Assembly (NCBI RefSeq): GCF_023078275.1
Contig: NC_062971.1
Location: 4,092,001-4,156,000, forward strand
Origin: Leguminivora glycinivorella
Lineage: Eukaryota > Arthropoda > Insecta > Lepidoptera > Tortricidae
Direction of reading: 5' to 3'
Length of the DNA stretch: 64,000 bases
Notes under the pieces: generated by a model
The model's database searches: none
What the model saw: the letters and a program-made list of their open reading frames with translations, nothing else
What the model was told of the DNA's origin: nothing
Position numbers and translations under genes: made by a program
Part shown: in pieces, positions 45,501 through 60,500 of the stretch
Position numbering within the stretch: position 1 is the first letter of the stretch
Layout: the number at the start of each line of letters is the position of its first letter

Positions 45501-48500
45501 TTATAATCAGTAATTTAAATTGCCTATTTTTTTACAGTTCAAATATTCCCGAAGAGAAGAAACTTCTATTCGAGCTTGTAATGGGTCAGACTGAACAGAC
45601 GAATAAATGGCACACGTTTGTTTTGGAATCTGAAGCCGACACAGCTTATATTAAGCTGGGCAACCATTTAGACTTCGAAAAAATTACAGATTACACGTTA
45701 ACAGTGAGAGTACAGGTAAATAATAAAAGCATTTGAATTTTATTACGAGCTGTTACTTAAGATAGGTACAGAAGAGAAGTTCAAAAGAATTATACCAAAT
45801 AATGTTGTTTTTTTTCCTTTCCAGAATAATTATAACTTAGCGGCAGAAACTATAATTCAAATAGAAGTAGAAGATGTAAACGATAACATTCCAATATTCA
45901 GCGAAGTAAGATCAGGCAGTGTCCTAGAAAACGAACCTCCTGGCACACCCGTTATGCAAGTCAGAGCTTTTGACGCTGACGGAACTTCAGCTAACAATCA
46001 AGTGACTTACGAACTTGCTGACCCATCAGACCCTTTCTCCATAGACAGCATCACTGGCAACATCACCACACTAAAAGAGTTCGATAGAGAAGAACAAACA
46101 TACTACAATATTAAGATTATTGCCACGGACAATTCTGAATCTGCTCTGATACCTGGGAAACACAATTCTGGTCAGCAAGTGTTCAGGATAGAGATAGCTG
46201 ATAAAAACGATAATCCGCCTCACTTTACACAGGATACGTATATTGCGGAGTCGATAGCGGAAAACGCTAATATTAACGTACTGGTGACGCAAGTTGCGAC
46301 AGTCGATAAAGATTCAGGTGAATTTTGAACAATTTTCTCCACATATTATTTTTTTCGTTCGTTCGTTCGTTTCGTTCACACAAAGTATTAACTTGGTGTT
46401 TATTTTTTCAGCTTCAAATGTCTCATTCAGCATCGTCGCTGGCAACACTTACGATGCTTTCGTTATCAGTCCCATCACAGGCGAAATAAGAGTGAACAAC
46501 AAGCTCGATTACGAAAACATCACCAGCTACAGTCTAGATGTTCGAGCTTTTGACGGCCTATACGAAGACTACGCGAAAGTTATTATCAATATCGAAAATT
46601 TGAACGACAACCCTCCCATCTTCCTCGCCAATTATTCGAAGACCATCGAAGAAGAGAAGTTGTATGAAGGATGTATGGTTAAGGTTAGTGATCAAATTTT
46701 AAAATCTTTGAAGAATTCTCTTAGAATAAGAAGAGTCATAAATGTATTCATGTTTATTCAACAGGTTGAAGCATACGATCCAGATATCAAAGACCGTAAC
46801 GCTCCGCAAAACATCCATTATTCTTTAGTCAAACACGAACAAAAGGAGTTTCTCAAAATCGACGATGATGGATGTTTAAGACTGACCAAGCCTTTGGACC
46901 GAGACCCTCCTACTGGGTACTCGACATGGCAGGTCCTCATCGTGGCTGCTGACCAGGGGGGCAAACTTGGCTCAGACAGCTTGAGATCCACCACAGAAGT
47001 CATTCTGCAGCTGACGGATATCAATGACAACGCACCTTTCCTGACAAATGTAAGTACAAATACTCTAATATTCATTCCTCTACCTAAAATCAACATGTAT
47101 TATAATACTGGGGAAAGGTAAACACTAAACATCCGTTATTTATCCGACGAAAGAACGGAAAACTAATTGATCCATCAATATCGACATTCAATCCGCTTTA
47201 CCTCTTATTCCTAAAGAACATGAAAGTTCACTCGTTCAACCCGCTTTATAGACCATTTTAAAAGAATTGCTATCAATAAATTTCAATGGAGCCATCAGGG
47301 CTGAACCCTCTTGCGGAAGGATTTTAGTGCGTGTACATTTAGCCAGGATTACGAGAGCACTGTAAAAATAATAGGTAATGAGCTTTTCCTTAGCGTTGAA
47401 TTGGTACTAGTCCTTGCACTCCCACTAAGAATTGGCCTTTATGCTTCTCGATTCAAGATCTTAAACCAAAGAATTAGGATTACAGTTTGTTTGCGGTTTT
47501 TTTGTCGGTATATAGGTCACGTTTGGTTGAATAGTCACCCGGCTTACCTTTACTATAAGACAAAAGGGACAAAAACCCGACCTCAAGTCATCGTACACCG
47601 TCCCTGCGCTTTCAAATTCTCGGGTTTCACGATTAAAAGCGATTGTGCCAGCGTTGTTGGGGCCTTTCAATTTTTTATGCAAATTTACCCGTCGATAGGG
47701 ATTTGGTTTCACGCTTCTGCTAGGTCGACTTAAGGGTATTTTGGACACTTAACTTCATCCGGGGATAAAGAAGGAAAATAACGGGCAGTCTGTCAATAGG
47801 GGGAGTCCGTTTTCCTTATTCCCTGGAGGTTATTATGGTTTCCGGACAAAGTTTTAAATAACCGAACCTTCTTCATTTAAATTTGAAATCAATAAATGAT
47901 TATAAGATTTTCAGGTTACTCAAATGCGCATTGAATTCAAAACACTCGTAACAAAAGTAAACAAGTTCAAATTGAAAGCGAACTTTGCTTGATGAAATGT
48001 CGTATGTGTCTAAATTTTCGAAGGTCTATATGTTGTTTTGTGAGAATAGTATTTCCCAAACTGAATAGCCGATTAGAGCAACGTTATCTGGTTCACGCGC
48101 TAACGAAGCCGAATCAGTGTAGTTTCGCGTACTCCCCTAATATCTGAAATTGGGGCTAAATTTTAACCAACGTGTTATGCTGCCTCGAAATGATTTATAC
48201 GCCAAAACTAGCTAGATATAGTTTTCGGAATAAACTTTGCGGAACATTTGGCTTGTGACACGCTGTTTCACTATTTACTAAAAGCTCTTGTAGCTACAAA
48301 CAACTATTTCGAGAAACTAAAGCGAAAAAACATTTCAGGTACAAATTCTTTTTACAAGAAAACGAATTAGACTTTTGGAAAAACAATAACGTTTCAGAAT
48401 ATTTAAGTAAAAACTTTCTGAAGTAGTACAAGTTTCTAGTTACGGCTTCAGTTTAAAATAATAGTTTTAACCTAGTCCTAACACACACGAAAACAAACTA

Positions 48501-51500
48501 GATTTAGACTTTTGAGCGGTCTAAACGTCAAATATTAATTTTGCCCACGTAACCCAAATTTTGGGTTTCCAAAATTGAAAACTGGTTAAAATAGTAGTAT
48601 ACTGATTACTGATTACTAAGTAATTTATTAAAATTGTCCACAATTTCGCTTTTATTAACTTACTGTCCTAAAAGAGTTAGTTCATAATTTCATAGGTTTT
48701 TTTAAAAGGTCTGGTCGATAATCAATTATTTATATTTGAATACATTAACGATAAACTCTTATTATTCTTAGTTTCCGTGTTTGAGGTTTTAAGTAATGTC
48801 TCGGTAAGTATTGTAGTAGCAGGTAAAATAAAATAGTGAGGCATAAAATCTTGTACCAAAATTATTTAATATAATTTAGAAAAATCTATGAACTAATAAC
48901 TTTTCTTTATATTTTAGTCAGATTTCGTACAATCAGGTGTAATTGTGACGCTTAACTTCAAACTTGGGCAAATCCATTCTGCTTTAAGGTTGAATATATC
49001 TTATACTTTTAAACGAGCAATTCTTGTATATTTATTTATTTATACCGACGATCTCGGAAACCGCTCTAACGATTTCGCTGAAATTTGTTATGTGGGGGTT
49101 TTCGGGGGTGAAAAATCGATCTAGCGTAGCCTTAGATGCCGGAAAACGCGAATTTTCGAGTTTTTATGAGTTTTTCTTTCGCGTTAGTAAACGTAAAATA
49201 TGGTCGTTAATTTCGCCGCGCGCGCATCGATTCCGCTTAGCTCAGTCGTACGTGGTTGGTCTAATGTACGCAGATAGATCGTAGGTGTCAGGGTTTCGAA
49301 TCCCGGCCAGAAATTAAGTTTTTGTTTTTTGTCTTTTTTTAGGGTTCCGTAGTCAACTAGGAACCCTTATAGTTTCGCCATGTCTGTCTGTCCGTCCGTC
49401 CGTCCGTCCGTCCGTCCGTCCGTCCGTCCGTCCGTCCGTCCGTCCGTCCGTCCGTCCGTCCGCGGATAATCTCAGTAACCGTTAGCACTAGAAAGCTGAA
49501 ATTTGGTACCAATATGTATATCAATCACGCCAACAAAGTGCAAAAATTAAAAATGGAAAAAAATGTTTTATTAGGGTACCCCCCCTACATGTAAAGTGGG
49601 GGCTGATATTTTTTTTCATTCCAACCCCAACGTGTGATATATTGTTGGATAGGTATTTAAAAATGAATAAGGGTTTACTAAGATCGTTTTTGGATAATAT
49701 TAATATTTTCGGAAATAATCGCTCCTAAAGGAAAAAAAAGTGCGTCCCCCCCTCTAACTTTTGAACCATATGTTTAAAAAATATGAAAAAAAATCACAGA
49801 AGTAGAACTTTATAAAGACTTTCTAGGAAAATTGTTTTGAACTTGATAGGTTCAGTAGTTTTTGAGAAAAATACGGAAAACTACGGAACCCTACACTGAG
49901 CGTGGCCCGACACGCTCTTGGCCGGTTTTTTGTTTTTGTATTTATACGAGTTTTTTTTTTATCTAAAGACGTGATATATTAAAATAGAACCGAGTGAAGC
50001 TCATTCGCCCAGATATTGAAAAATATAATATTGATCTGAAAGATAATTAACCCTATAGCAAAATGGATTAATACCCAGGTTTGAAGTTAAGCGACACAAT
50101 TTACTATCAATCTTCTCACTAGTATGCGCTATTTTTTTTTTTAATTATAAATGGGCTTACTTTAGCCACAGACTAGCCAAAGGCAAAGACGTAGCCTACG
50201 ATGGAGTGAGCTCGCCCAGAATTTATTATTTGTGTTCTGATCTTCCGAACACAAGTCACTGTTATATGTGACACGATATAAATTCATAATCTACGGCATG
50301 TCTGTCTGTCTGTCCGATGGTAAATCCCCGTGACGAGGGTAGGAAAATGGAAAATTTGGTGTTGACACACAATATATTGCATCTGGCGTTAAAATATGTT
50401 ATTGACATCGATAATATAATGGGACACTATGTTTTAAATAACACTTCGTATTTTATGATGATTTGAAGTTAACCCGTTCACTCATAGTTTTAAAACTGAA
50501 ATAAGATTTAATGACGTAACACTTACTTCCTAAATAACCCCAGACCAGCGAGTAAATGTAACATAGGCTTAATAGTCTAAGGCAGCGTTCCCACTTATGC
50601 GTCGCGTGTCTCGGGGCGCGCAAGGGGCGTCCGCGCCACGCCGCTTAAGTGTAATTCAAAAAACGTCTCCTCAGTACATTTTGTATAGGAAAGACGTAAG
50701 ACGCGCCCCAGGTGGCGTGGCGGCGGCGGGGCGCGCGCCGCGCCGCTTGGCGGCGCGCCTTACGTCCTTCCTGTACAAAATGTACTGAGGAGACGTTTTT
50801 TGAATTACACTTAAGCGGCGTGGCGCGGACGCCCCTTGCGCGCCCCGAGACACGCGACGCATAAGTGGGAACGCTGCCACAGTATAAGGAATATTCAGTA
50901 GTTAATCTCCGGCAGGTAGATGCGGGCGGTCTCTGCTGCGCAAGGTCACGCAGGGTTGAACAAAATTACTATAAAGTTAATCAATCAACTTCGTACAAAG
51001 TAAGTTGTTGTTATCTAATAGGTACTATTAGGTAACTGTAAGTATTAATATAACAATACCACACCAGTCAATATTGAATACACAAAAAAATATTATTCAT
51101 ATATTAGTCTCATAAGCGCAATACTAAATTGTGTAACGAGGGAGCAAAATGAGATATTCACGGGGACGGCTTTTCACATCACGTATGTGGTAATTTATAT
51201 GTTATACTTAGATATTATTTAAAACAAAAACGCACTTTCTACTACGTACCATTCAAGTAGGTACGTGTTTTTTTCTTAAATACTGACGAAATAGTATTTA
51301 AATGTCTGAATAGATGGTTCCACAATATTTAAGTAGGTACCAAACTTTCGAGATAAGATAGATCGCATCATCTACCTAAATAAAAAACAAGTATTTGGTT
51401 GCAAAGTAATTAATGTCGTTACAGGTAAATCCTTATTGATTTTAATGCATCACTATATCTCACTTTTACCTAACGCTGCAAAAATATAAGTATAAAAACC

Positions 51501-54500
51501 ACTTACTTTTCTGGAAGTCTAGGAATTGTGAAGAATGTTATATCCGGATTTTTAGAACTGTTCCCCATACATCCATAAACACTACAGTAACGAAATGACC
51601 TCGGCACTGACGTCATTTTCACACACACATCAAAACAGCGCGCAAACGCGGCCCCGACTGTCCAGCCCAATAATTACCAGTTTCGCATGTTTTCGCTGCA
51701 TGCGAGGGGAGGGAGGGGGACACACCGCGCGGCGTGAAGTTTGTAAGAAGAGTTATTACTGGTTTATACTGTGGGCAGCCGCTGTCAAACAGGTAAGTTG
51801 ATGGTAGTAGTTGTACCCTTTTGTTAACCAATCCGGGCTAGTCTTAAAATGAGGCCAACTTAATAACAAATAAAGTAGAATAAGGTTGCCTGAGAAAAAT
51901 TGGTCATAAATCCTAGTTGCCATGCAGGCTTTTAAGTTGAAAAATTCGGAGCGAGCAAAAATCCAAGACAAAGAGAAGTTGCGCGTACTTACTCATCGTG
52001 ATGATAGAAAAGGATACCACGCACCCACTAATTGTGAGAGAGTGCACGTTGAATTACATAGAAACACGAATAGTCAATTCCTGGAACTTGCGGGCGTAAC
52101 ACACCGGCGTTGGGCCCACTTGCACCAACCACTTAACTCAGGGTTAGTGGGCTGTCATCTGTCGAAGTCCGTAATAAAATGGTGGGTTGATCCTCGGGTT
52201 CACCCTCTATTTTCGTTGGTGCAAGTGTCCCTAGTTGGATTTATAATCTTCATTGCATCGGTGCGTCCCAATCGCACTTACAAGTAGTTCGAAAAGGATG
52301 GCAAATCTATGTAAATATCAACTATCTTAGCAATAGTATGGACTTTGGATTATGTCAAATGGACTCCTTTCTAAACAAGAATTTTGTGTCATTAGCTCTT
52401 AAAATTGATTGTATGTTGTAAGATACATTTCACCAAGCTTATTTTAGCTTGGTTTCCATGTTAGTTGTTCGTATCTATCACGTTGAGTAGCGACCTCTCT
52501 CTGTCTTGACTTTTGCTCGCTCCGAATTTTTCAACTTAAAAGCCTGGCAACTAGGATTTATGACCAATTTTTCTCAGGCAACCTTATACTACTTTATTTG
52601 TAATTAAGTTGGCCTCATTTTAAGATTACCCCGGATTGGATAACAAAAGGGTGCAACTACTACCATCAACTTACCTGTTTGACAGCGGCTGCCAGGTCTT
52701 AGGGACCAAAAAAGGTAGGCAACTGAGGTGCTGCATGTAATATATGGGTATAACCTACCTACGTATATCTTTCTCTTTCAATAAATGGTGGTTACCAAGT
52801 ACACTTTCTACTGGAGTTTGTTTCATTTGGTAAACACGTCGGCGAAATTAGTTAAAAATATAAATTTTTCAGAAATAAAAAAAAAATATTCTTGACCATT
52901 TTTATTGAGGTTGCCATAGTAAGACATGTTCAGAAACTTATTCTATTTTATAAAATATTATTTTCATCTGGTTAACACGTCGGTGAAAATCGAGCTTAGT
53001 ACGGATCCCCTACTATAAGGGAATGTGCACTAACATTATAGAATTCTTCCGAACTAAAATTATTGAAATTGAAATGATTAATGAATATACTTAGTTACCT
53101 GTGTTTTGCCTGTGTATATCGTATACCCGACTTAAAATCAAAATAGACTCTAATAATAGTATTTTATACAATCGTGATGTAATACAGAGCTTTTCAGTCG
53201 AGTACCATGTTTATGCCACGAAGCTTGCTGAGTGGCCTAATAGTACGGTACGAGAATGAAAAGCTTAATTATATCACTATTGTACACAATACCTACTTAT
53301 TCTATGAGTCATCATCTTCATCATCAATGGACGAACAATATCATCATTCAAGTTAAAATTAATGTTAATGGCGTCGTTCACCGTTGTATCGTGGTTGTAC
53401 CAACATCGAATTTCTTGGCAATCAAATGTTTGTAATAACTGTCTCTAATTGGTCGATAACGCGATAGATAAAAAAACGTGTTTCAAATGCAGAAAAATTT
53501 GCCAGGTATCGCAAATTAGTATAGAACTTATTGTATGAAGTTCTATTTTTGAAATTATTACAGTTAACTAAAGTGAACTGTAATGAAATATTATAGTTGA
53601 CTAAGTGTCACTGAAAAGTCAGCTCTTATAGTTTAGTCTCTGGTGTCGACGAGATTAAAGTCGACGAGTAGAAAAACTAACATTAAAGCTTGAATGGCAT
53701 GAGCATTGAACACGTCTGAATACGCGAACGATGTCTTATAAAGCCATGAAATGCGAATTGTCGAAAATCACCTTCAATATCAATTGAGCTCGTGCTGTCT
53801 AGGCGATATTGTCAGAGTATAATCAAATGCACAGAGTAGCCCATCTTTAAATCAAGACAACTCACCGCCCCTGTACAACCAACTCACCCCACCTGCCACA
53901 ATTTTGTAATTGCGAATGGGACGAACTGACGCGACAGACGATAAAATAAAAATGTGACCATACTGACATCGCTCTTAAAATTGAAAATTATAAACCCCTA
54001 GCCGAAGAACCTGATATGAAGGCTGGCTTTTAAAGTGTATTGAGCGTGAGCTTCTTTTTATTTACATACTTATAGCTTCTAAAAATTTATTTGAGCGTGA
54101 ATTTAATATACACCGGGTAGTTTTATATATATGCGTCCGAAATTAATTGTATTTGACAAATTTGACATTTTAAAAATTAGTACATATCATAAGCAAAGAT
54201 CAAAATACAAGACAGAGCCAATCAAACACCGTCGTACGTGAAATCAAAATGTTTGTAAGTAAATTACTGTCACCGTCTCTACTCTGATATTTCGATATCG
54301 CGGGAACAAATCATCGCCGACAGTGACGTGATTTGCCTTCGTAAAGTTAAAGCGACTATTCCGGGAAATGGAGGTTTGATAACGAAAGACATTCTAACCG
54401 CTATGGTAGCTAATATCAATTGTTAGGATTCAAGATAAGTTCTAAGAAAATTGGTATCGTAGATCAAGTCTAGAGCCAAAACACGACCTATTATGATAAC

Positions 54501-57500
54501 TAATTTTATTTTAAATTTTATTGTATACATCTCTGACATACGTATACTACTTATTGGTTATATAATACTATGAATTTACGAAACCATGACAATGTATGAT
54601 TAATACAAATAGAATATGAATATTTTTCTTTCTTAAAGTACTGTAGGTCATGGCGCGTCTCCTTTTATACTTTGAATACTTTTTACTGTACGCGTAATTG
54701 TAAATCTGCGATGTCCCGGCCTTTTACGTATATCAGCCAAAATGATAAAAGAATTAACAAGTGTGGGACTGTGGGTATTACAGATTCTACGGCAAGTGCG
54801 GTGATCATTTCTATATATTACTTCCGTTACGATTAGCTCGCTTTGTTTTATTTCGCCCGAAAACTAGAATATTCTCAAAGAGATTCCCTCCCCGTTGTGA
54901 TCCGTATTAGTAAATATACAGTTTGGACAAGTCCGAAACATATATCGCTGCTTGTCCATATATCGCTGATATCGTTATTTCCATACAAAGTGCTCGACTG
55001 TTTAGTGTTTGTTGTGCCTAGCCAAAGTGGCTGAAATGACAATCGTTGACGCTAGGTGGCGCTCGAAGCGCAGTTTGGCTCTATCGCGTCACTGCAAAAG
55101 AGAGACAGGGAGAGCTAGCTACGAAGCGCAAGCAAATGGGATGTCGTAGTAGGTACCCTGGTGTATATTTTGACTGTACTATGTACTCGGTATCATGATG
55201 TAATCAGCAAGCTAACTAATAGGTGGGCTGAATAAGCTGGTATGGTATAGAAGCTGAATTATGAATTGGAAGCTGAAATTAGAATTTTGGTTAAAGTTAG
55301 GTAGTAGAAATAGGATCTAAAATGTTTTAACATAAATAGTTCTTGAGTGTAGGATAATAACTAATTCAAAAATGATTGAACATTCAAGGTACTGCATTGG
55401 GGTAATTTTGAAAGTCAAATAAAAATCACTATTATTTCCATCATATCAAGATTCCCCTTTCGAAATTACCCGTGCATTTTTGTGCTTCGAAATAACCCCA
55501 ATTATTATAATATAGACACGGAAAAAGTGCCAATACTATTATACACGACTTCATTGCTTATACGTTAGAGTTGTGGATTAATGTTAATTGTAGTGACAAA
55601 GTGACATATTTATGGTACTTTGTCATTATAATTAGTATTTAAATGCGCCCAAAAATACCCTTAAGACCTCTACAGTATTGCAATGACATTTCAGCTGACA
55701 TATACAAGAATAACGCCATAAAATGCTGCTCATTTTTATATAAAGATAAAATGTATATAATTCATGCTACAGACTAGAAGCTTTACGTCAAAGTGGACCT
55801 TAATCCAACAACATAAAAGCGAAAACTTTAAGCAATATCCATATTTTAGAGACACTACGCAAAGGCTCATAAAAACCTTTTTACCAGATTATGATACCCA
55901 ACATGCCACTAGCGACCATTTCAGTAAAATGGCGTTACATAAATTCAGACGGAGGGTAGAACTAAAGCACTGTAATATTCGCCTCATCTCTGATTTCCCT
56001 GTTGAACATAATTTCCATTTTGTCAAGAATTGCCTTGAGCATTACCCAGTCACCTTATTCCACCAATACACCTAACACAGATACCAATAATACAATAGAT
56101 GCGTCGGTTACAGGAAATTAAATTTTTGGACTGATTTTTTTTGCTATCATGTCGCATGTCATACATGAGTATTTGGAAAAGTATCTGGAGGGTTTATACA
56201 TTTATACAATAATGATACAATAATAATATATTTATACAATTTCATCGTGAATCTGATAAAATGGATTTACGGCAAATCGCAGCTTAGCGTACATAAATGA
56301 TTACCATACCTCTATAAGTACTTCCAAAGACTACTTTTGGAAACGCTATTTTCAGTCCCATATTAAGAAAATCTCAGCAAAGGTGATCTTTTTTGGCTGT
56401 CAAATGTGTACCTTGACTTCAAGTGGCTCAATGTTTACCTTCCTGTAATCTCCTTGTAGGTTATTTTGACCTGACTGAATTCGAGTTTTCTGGATAACAG
56501 GGAAGTTTTCTGTCCTTCAAATAAATTATTCCACACCGTGCTTCAAATTTTGTATGAGATAATTGCCAGAAAGACTACAGTAAGTAGTTATTTTTAAATA
56601 CAATTTCTATCTACAAGCTTGGGATAGGGTAGATGTATAAAATAAAGGGTGTCATTTAATCGATCTGCAGAATATTCCTTTTTTGGTAAGCAAAAATATA
56701 TATTTGGTCAGCAAAATTGGACAGTTGGTTAGCAACTGAAGGTCAGAAAGTATTTTTAAACTAGTTCACAATTAATGTCATACTGAGGTACTCAAAAATT
56801 TTTTGGTTGACAGTTTGATTACTTAAGCGGCAGTAAGCTATCAGCCTTAAATCAGATTTCTTTAAGCAACCTGCGGGTAAGCGATTTATTTCAGTTTGGA
56901 GTGTAAAGGAAACATGTTTTCTTTTTTTAATAAATGTTAGTTTAACCGAATACAGCGATGATGGCGCAGAGATGTTGTTTGCGCGCCTTTTCTGACTGAT
57001 TACGTATTTATAAGAGTTTTTTCTACCTAAATTATTTAGAAAATACTGCGTGCTTTATAGGCCCGTATTTTTAATAATATTCCAGGTTGTTGGTATATGC
57101 TTCTCTTCTCTAATTATCCAAATTATTTTGAGCTTAGAAAGTCTACCAAATGTAGAAAAAAATTGCTCTGTTGTATTACTACTTTTTAATAGTAATGCGT
57201 TGTAGGTTTAGATATGTTTTACTTGACAGACATCCATTTTTAGGGTTCCGTAGTCAACTAGGAACCCTTATAGTTTCGCCATGTCTGTCTGTCCGTCCGT
57301 CCGTCCGTCCGTCCGTCCGTCCGCGGATAATCTCAGTAACCGTTAGCACTAGAAAGCTGAAATTTGGTACCAATATGTATTTCAATCATGCCAACAAAGT
57401 GCAAAAATAAAAAAAAAAAAATGTTTTATTAGCGGTACCCCCTACATGTAAAGTGGGGGCTGAATTTTTTTTTTTCCAACCCCAACGTGTGATATATTGT

Positions 57501-60500
57501 TGGATAGGTATTTAAAAATGAATAAGGGTTTACTAAGATCGTTTTTTGATAATATTAGTATTTTCGGAAATAATCGCTCCTAAAGGAAAAAAAAGTGCGT
57601 CCCCCCCCTCTAAGTTTTAAACCGTATGTTTAAAAAATATGAAAAAAATCACAAAAGTAGAACTTTATAAACACTTTCTAGGAAAATTATTTTGAACTTG
57701 ATAAGTTCAGTAGTTTTTGAGAAAAATACGGAAAACTACGGAACCCTATACTGAGCGTGGCCCGACACGCTCTTGGCCGGTTTTTTTATGTTACTTAACC
57801 TACTTGGCTGGCACGATAACCCAAAATGAGTTTTGGCCTCCAACACAACAGCACGGCACGCCACTTTGCTCGGTCTTGAGCGGAATCGCGCCAGCTTTCG
57901 CCGACACCGAGCTCACGAAGGTCTACCTATCTATCCGCCCAATGATATTTTTGCTGACCAGCACGACGGGTCTCCCCAACTACTATTTGGCTTTGGCTCT
58001 AGGTATACACGTCTCCAAAATGTTCTGAACATTATAATATAACTTTAAAGTCTGTTCCCCTTGTCGTATCGTGACCGCTGGTTCAACCTGGCTGAAATGT
58101 CGGAAAAGGTAAAATAATGACATTAAATACGGAACATTAATATTCCGACACGGGCACTGACAGACATGCGTACTGTATGAAAAGTACCTAGTCCCATGCC
58201 CCTTCGTTAATGTACCAACACGTAGGCACGATTATTAGATTATAACCGCAGCTTTCCCCGGAGTCCGTGTGGATAAAGATTCCCTTTAAGGGAGTTTATT
58301 TTTGTTACCTTGCTCGTGATTCTGAATACAATTGACCTAAAATTCCCTAAAAATATCAAAATAAAAAAATGGCAAAAACATAAACACTCTTAACTGAAAA
58401 TGTACTAATTTGGTCGATTTTCATTGTCCACACTGTCACATATACATCTATATAATGAATATAATCTTGAAATTCGTGAAAGCTTGCGTATTGATTCCAT
58501 TGCTCTGCGACTGCGAGGCATAACTGATTTCGTTTTCAATATTCGTGGTAGGCATAGGCACTGCGAGATATATTTTAAAATATTTGATTACACTAAAAAA
58601 CTTCTCAATACAGTCTTTTCAGTCTTTGATTACAGAAGAACTAATTCTAGTTGCAAAGTAGGTACCAGTTCTAGTAGTAAACAAAATAAAAACAAGTAAA
58701 AAATCGTTACGTACTCATACTCTCTAGTATATGTATACGATGTTTGGTCATATCAGCTAGCCTGTACATAAATTTCACTTTTTGACTCGGCCGTCAACAT
58801 ATCAGATTTGTTTCGTTTGTATTTTCCGTCGAAATTGCGAGGGATAAAAGAGATCGGCGATTTGATCGATTTGGGCAATTGATGAATGGGTCGAGTGGTA
58901 GAGACTGTAGAGATATAGGTATTTACCCTTCAGTGGCGGCTGGTGAAAATTTCTGCTAGGCAACACCAAAGTAAAAAGAAACCTACCTTAACATTAGGTA
59001 CTTTACTAGTAATCAATTTTAGGCAAGTCGGTGGGAATCGGCTTGTATGGACCAGCCGCTGCTGTACCCTTACTATCTGCACGTACTATACATACCAACC
59101 TACTAGGTACTTCTCGCGTCGAATGATAAACCTTATTACAGTTCTTTCAAGTGTGTTTGGATCTAAATTGGAAAAAAATTAAAATGTTTGACCGTATATA
59201 CGTCCCACTGCTGACCCAGGCCTCCTCTTTTGCATATCAGATATTACATATATTTTACATTTATAAATAAATGATCTCGCTAAACTATCACATTACCTTT
59301 AAATTAAGTATAGATATTAACGTACTTGCATAAAATGGTCTGTCGCCGATTTTGGCTGTTGTATTATTGAGGTTTCTGTAGAAAAGCGGGTTGAAATTAA
59401 TCTATTTATATCATATTATCAGCGGCTATTTTGTATAAGCCACAAATTAAAATTGGTAGGTAATTGCAGTCTAATAATTATCACAATATAAAAAGACACT
59501 TACAGATGTAGTGCGAAAAGATTTGCCTTCGTATTGTTACGGAAACGTACGAACGTGTCATGCTATTTCAGTCAGTGTCAGTACAAGATGTACTGACATT
59601 GACTGAACTAGCATCACTATCACTATCACTACATAGTATAAAACAAAGTCGCTTTCTCTGTCCCTATGTCCCTATGTATGCTTAAATCTTTAAAACTACG
59701 CTTAGCTACTTACGCTAATTAATTTTGATGCGGTTTTTTTAAATAGAGTGATTCCAGAGGAAGGTTTACATGTAGGTATAGTACCCGTGCGAAGCCGGGG
59801 CGGGTCGCTAGTGATAAATACGAACGTTTCCGAAGGAAACCCTTTTTGCACTACATCTGTACCCTTGTAACTTGTAACTTTTAGCTTTGAGAAATAGAGA
59901 ACAATGGACTACTAGTGGCTAACGGATATACCGCGTAACTCGCTATATGCGCAGCTATATTTACCTTAATGTGCTATTTCAGACGGAGCCCGTAATCTGG
60001 TACGAGAATGAACCGCCTGGCGAAGTAGTCACCCTGACGGCGAAAGACTACGACTCGAAGGAAAACGGCCCGCCTTTTACCTTCGCGCTGAATGATTCCG
60101 CCTCGTCGTTTGATATACGCTCTAAATTCCAAATCCAAGGTAAGTTTTTTTTTTTTTCACTATTAATGGGCTTACTCATGGCCACAGACTAGCCGAGACT
60201 AAGACGTAGCCTGCTATGGAGCTCGCTCAGAAGGTGCCCTTTCACCCTTCATTCGCCCTGCAAGCCCTTCTTCTTCTATCCCTCATTACGTCATTACTTA
60301 CGCCGTGGCTTGCGTGGGCGACGGTCGCGCGACGGCGATGCGACGCATACGAAATCAAACCTTATCGATATGGAAGTATGAGACGCGACGGCGACGGTCG
60401 CGCGACCGTCGCCCACGCAAGACGCGACATTTTGAACACTTGGAAGCTTCTGACATTGATCTTCATCGGCCTCGGTTTCCTGTAGCCCTCACCGTTTGTT

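Larger units (their letters stand above)
47050..59982 (+). other. shg intron 11 (12.9 kb) between EC6 and EC7
   Basis: Runs from gtaagt to atttcag with matching phase 0. It contains two AGGGTTCC/(CCGT)n elements, a tRNA-like element, a GC-rich fold-back and a 920-bp long-TIR element. The stretches 47050-49020, 53000-55040, 55160-57235 and 57790-59780 show no recognisable gene or named repeat by eye. Confidence 0.85.

Noticed and set aside
47311..47733. 140-codon plus-strand open frame in intron 11
   Set aside because: No domain recognised, overlapped by an opposite frame of similar size; likely chance.
49231..49311. tRNA gene
   Set aside because: Has A- and B-box-like motifs but no convincing cloverleaf or acceptor stem; it is joined to a dispersed SINE-type body.
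49390..49461. (CCGT)n array as a CRISPR or satellite array
   Set aside because: A simple four-base microsatellite inside a mobile element.
50597..50880. Open frames on both strands in the GC-rich fold-back
   Set aside because: By-products of a palindromic, stop-poor GC-rich repeat.
47050..59982. Alternative EC exons in the long intron
   Set aside because: Exons 11 and 12 join in phase with no missing part, and I saw no second EC-like exon by eye.
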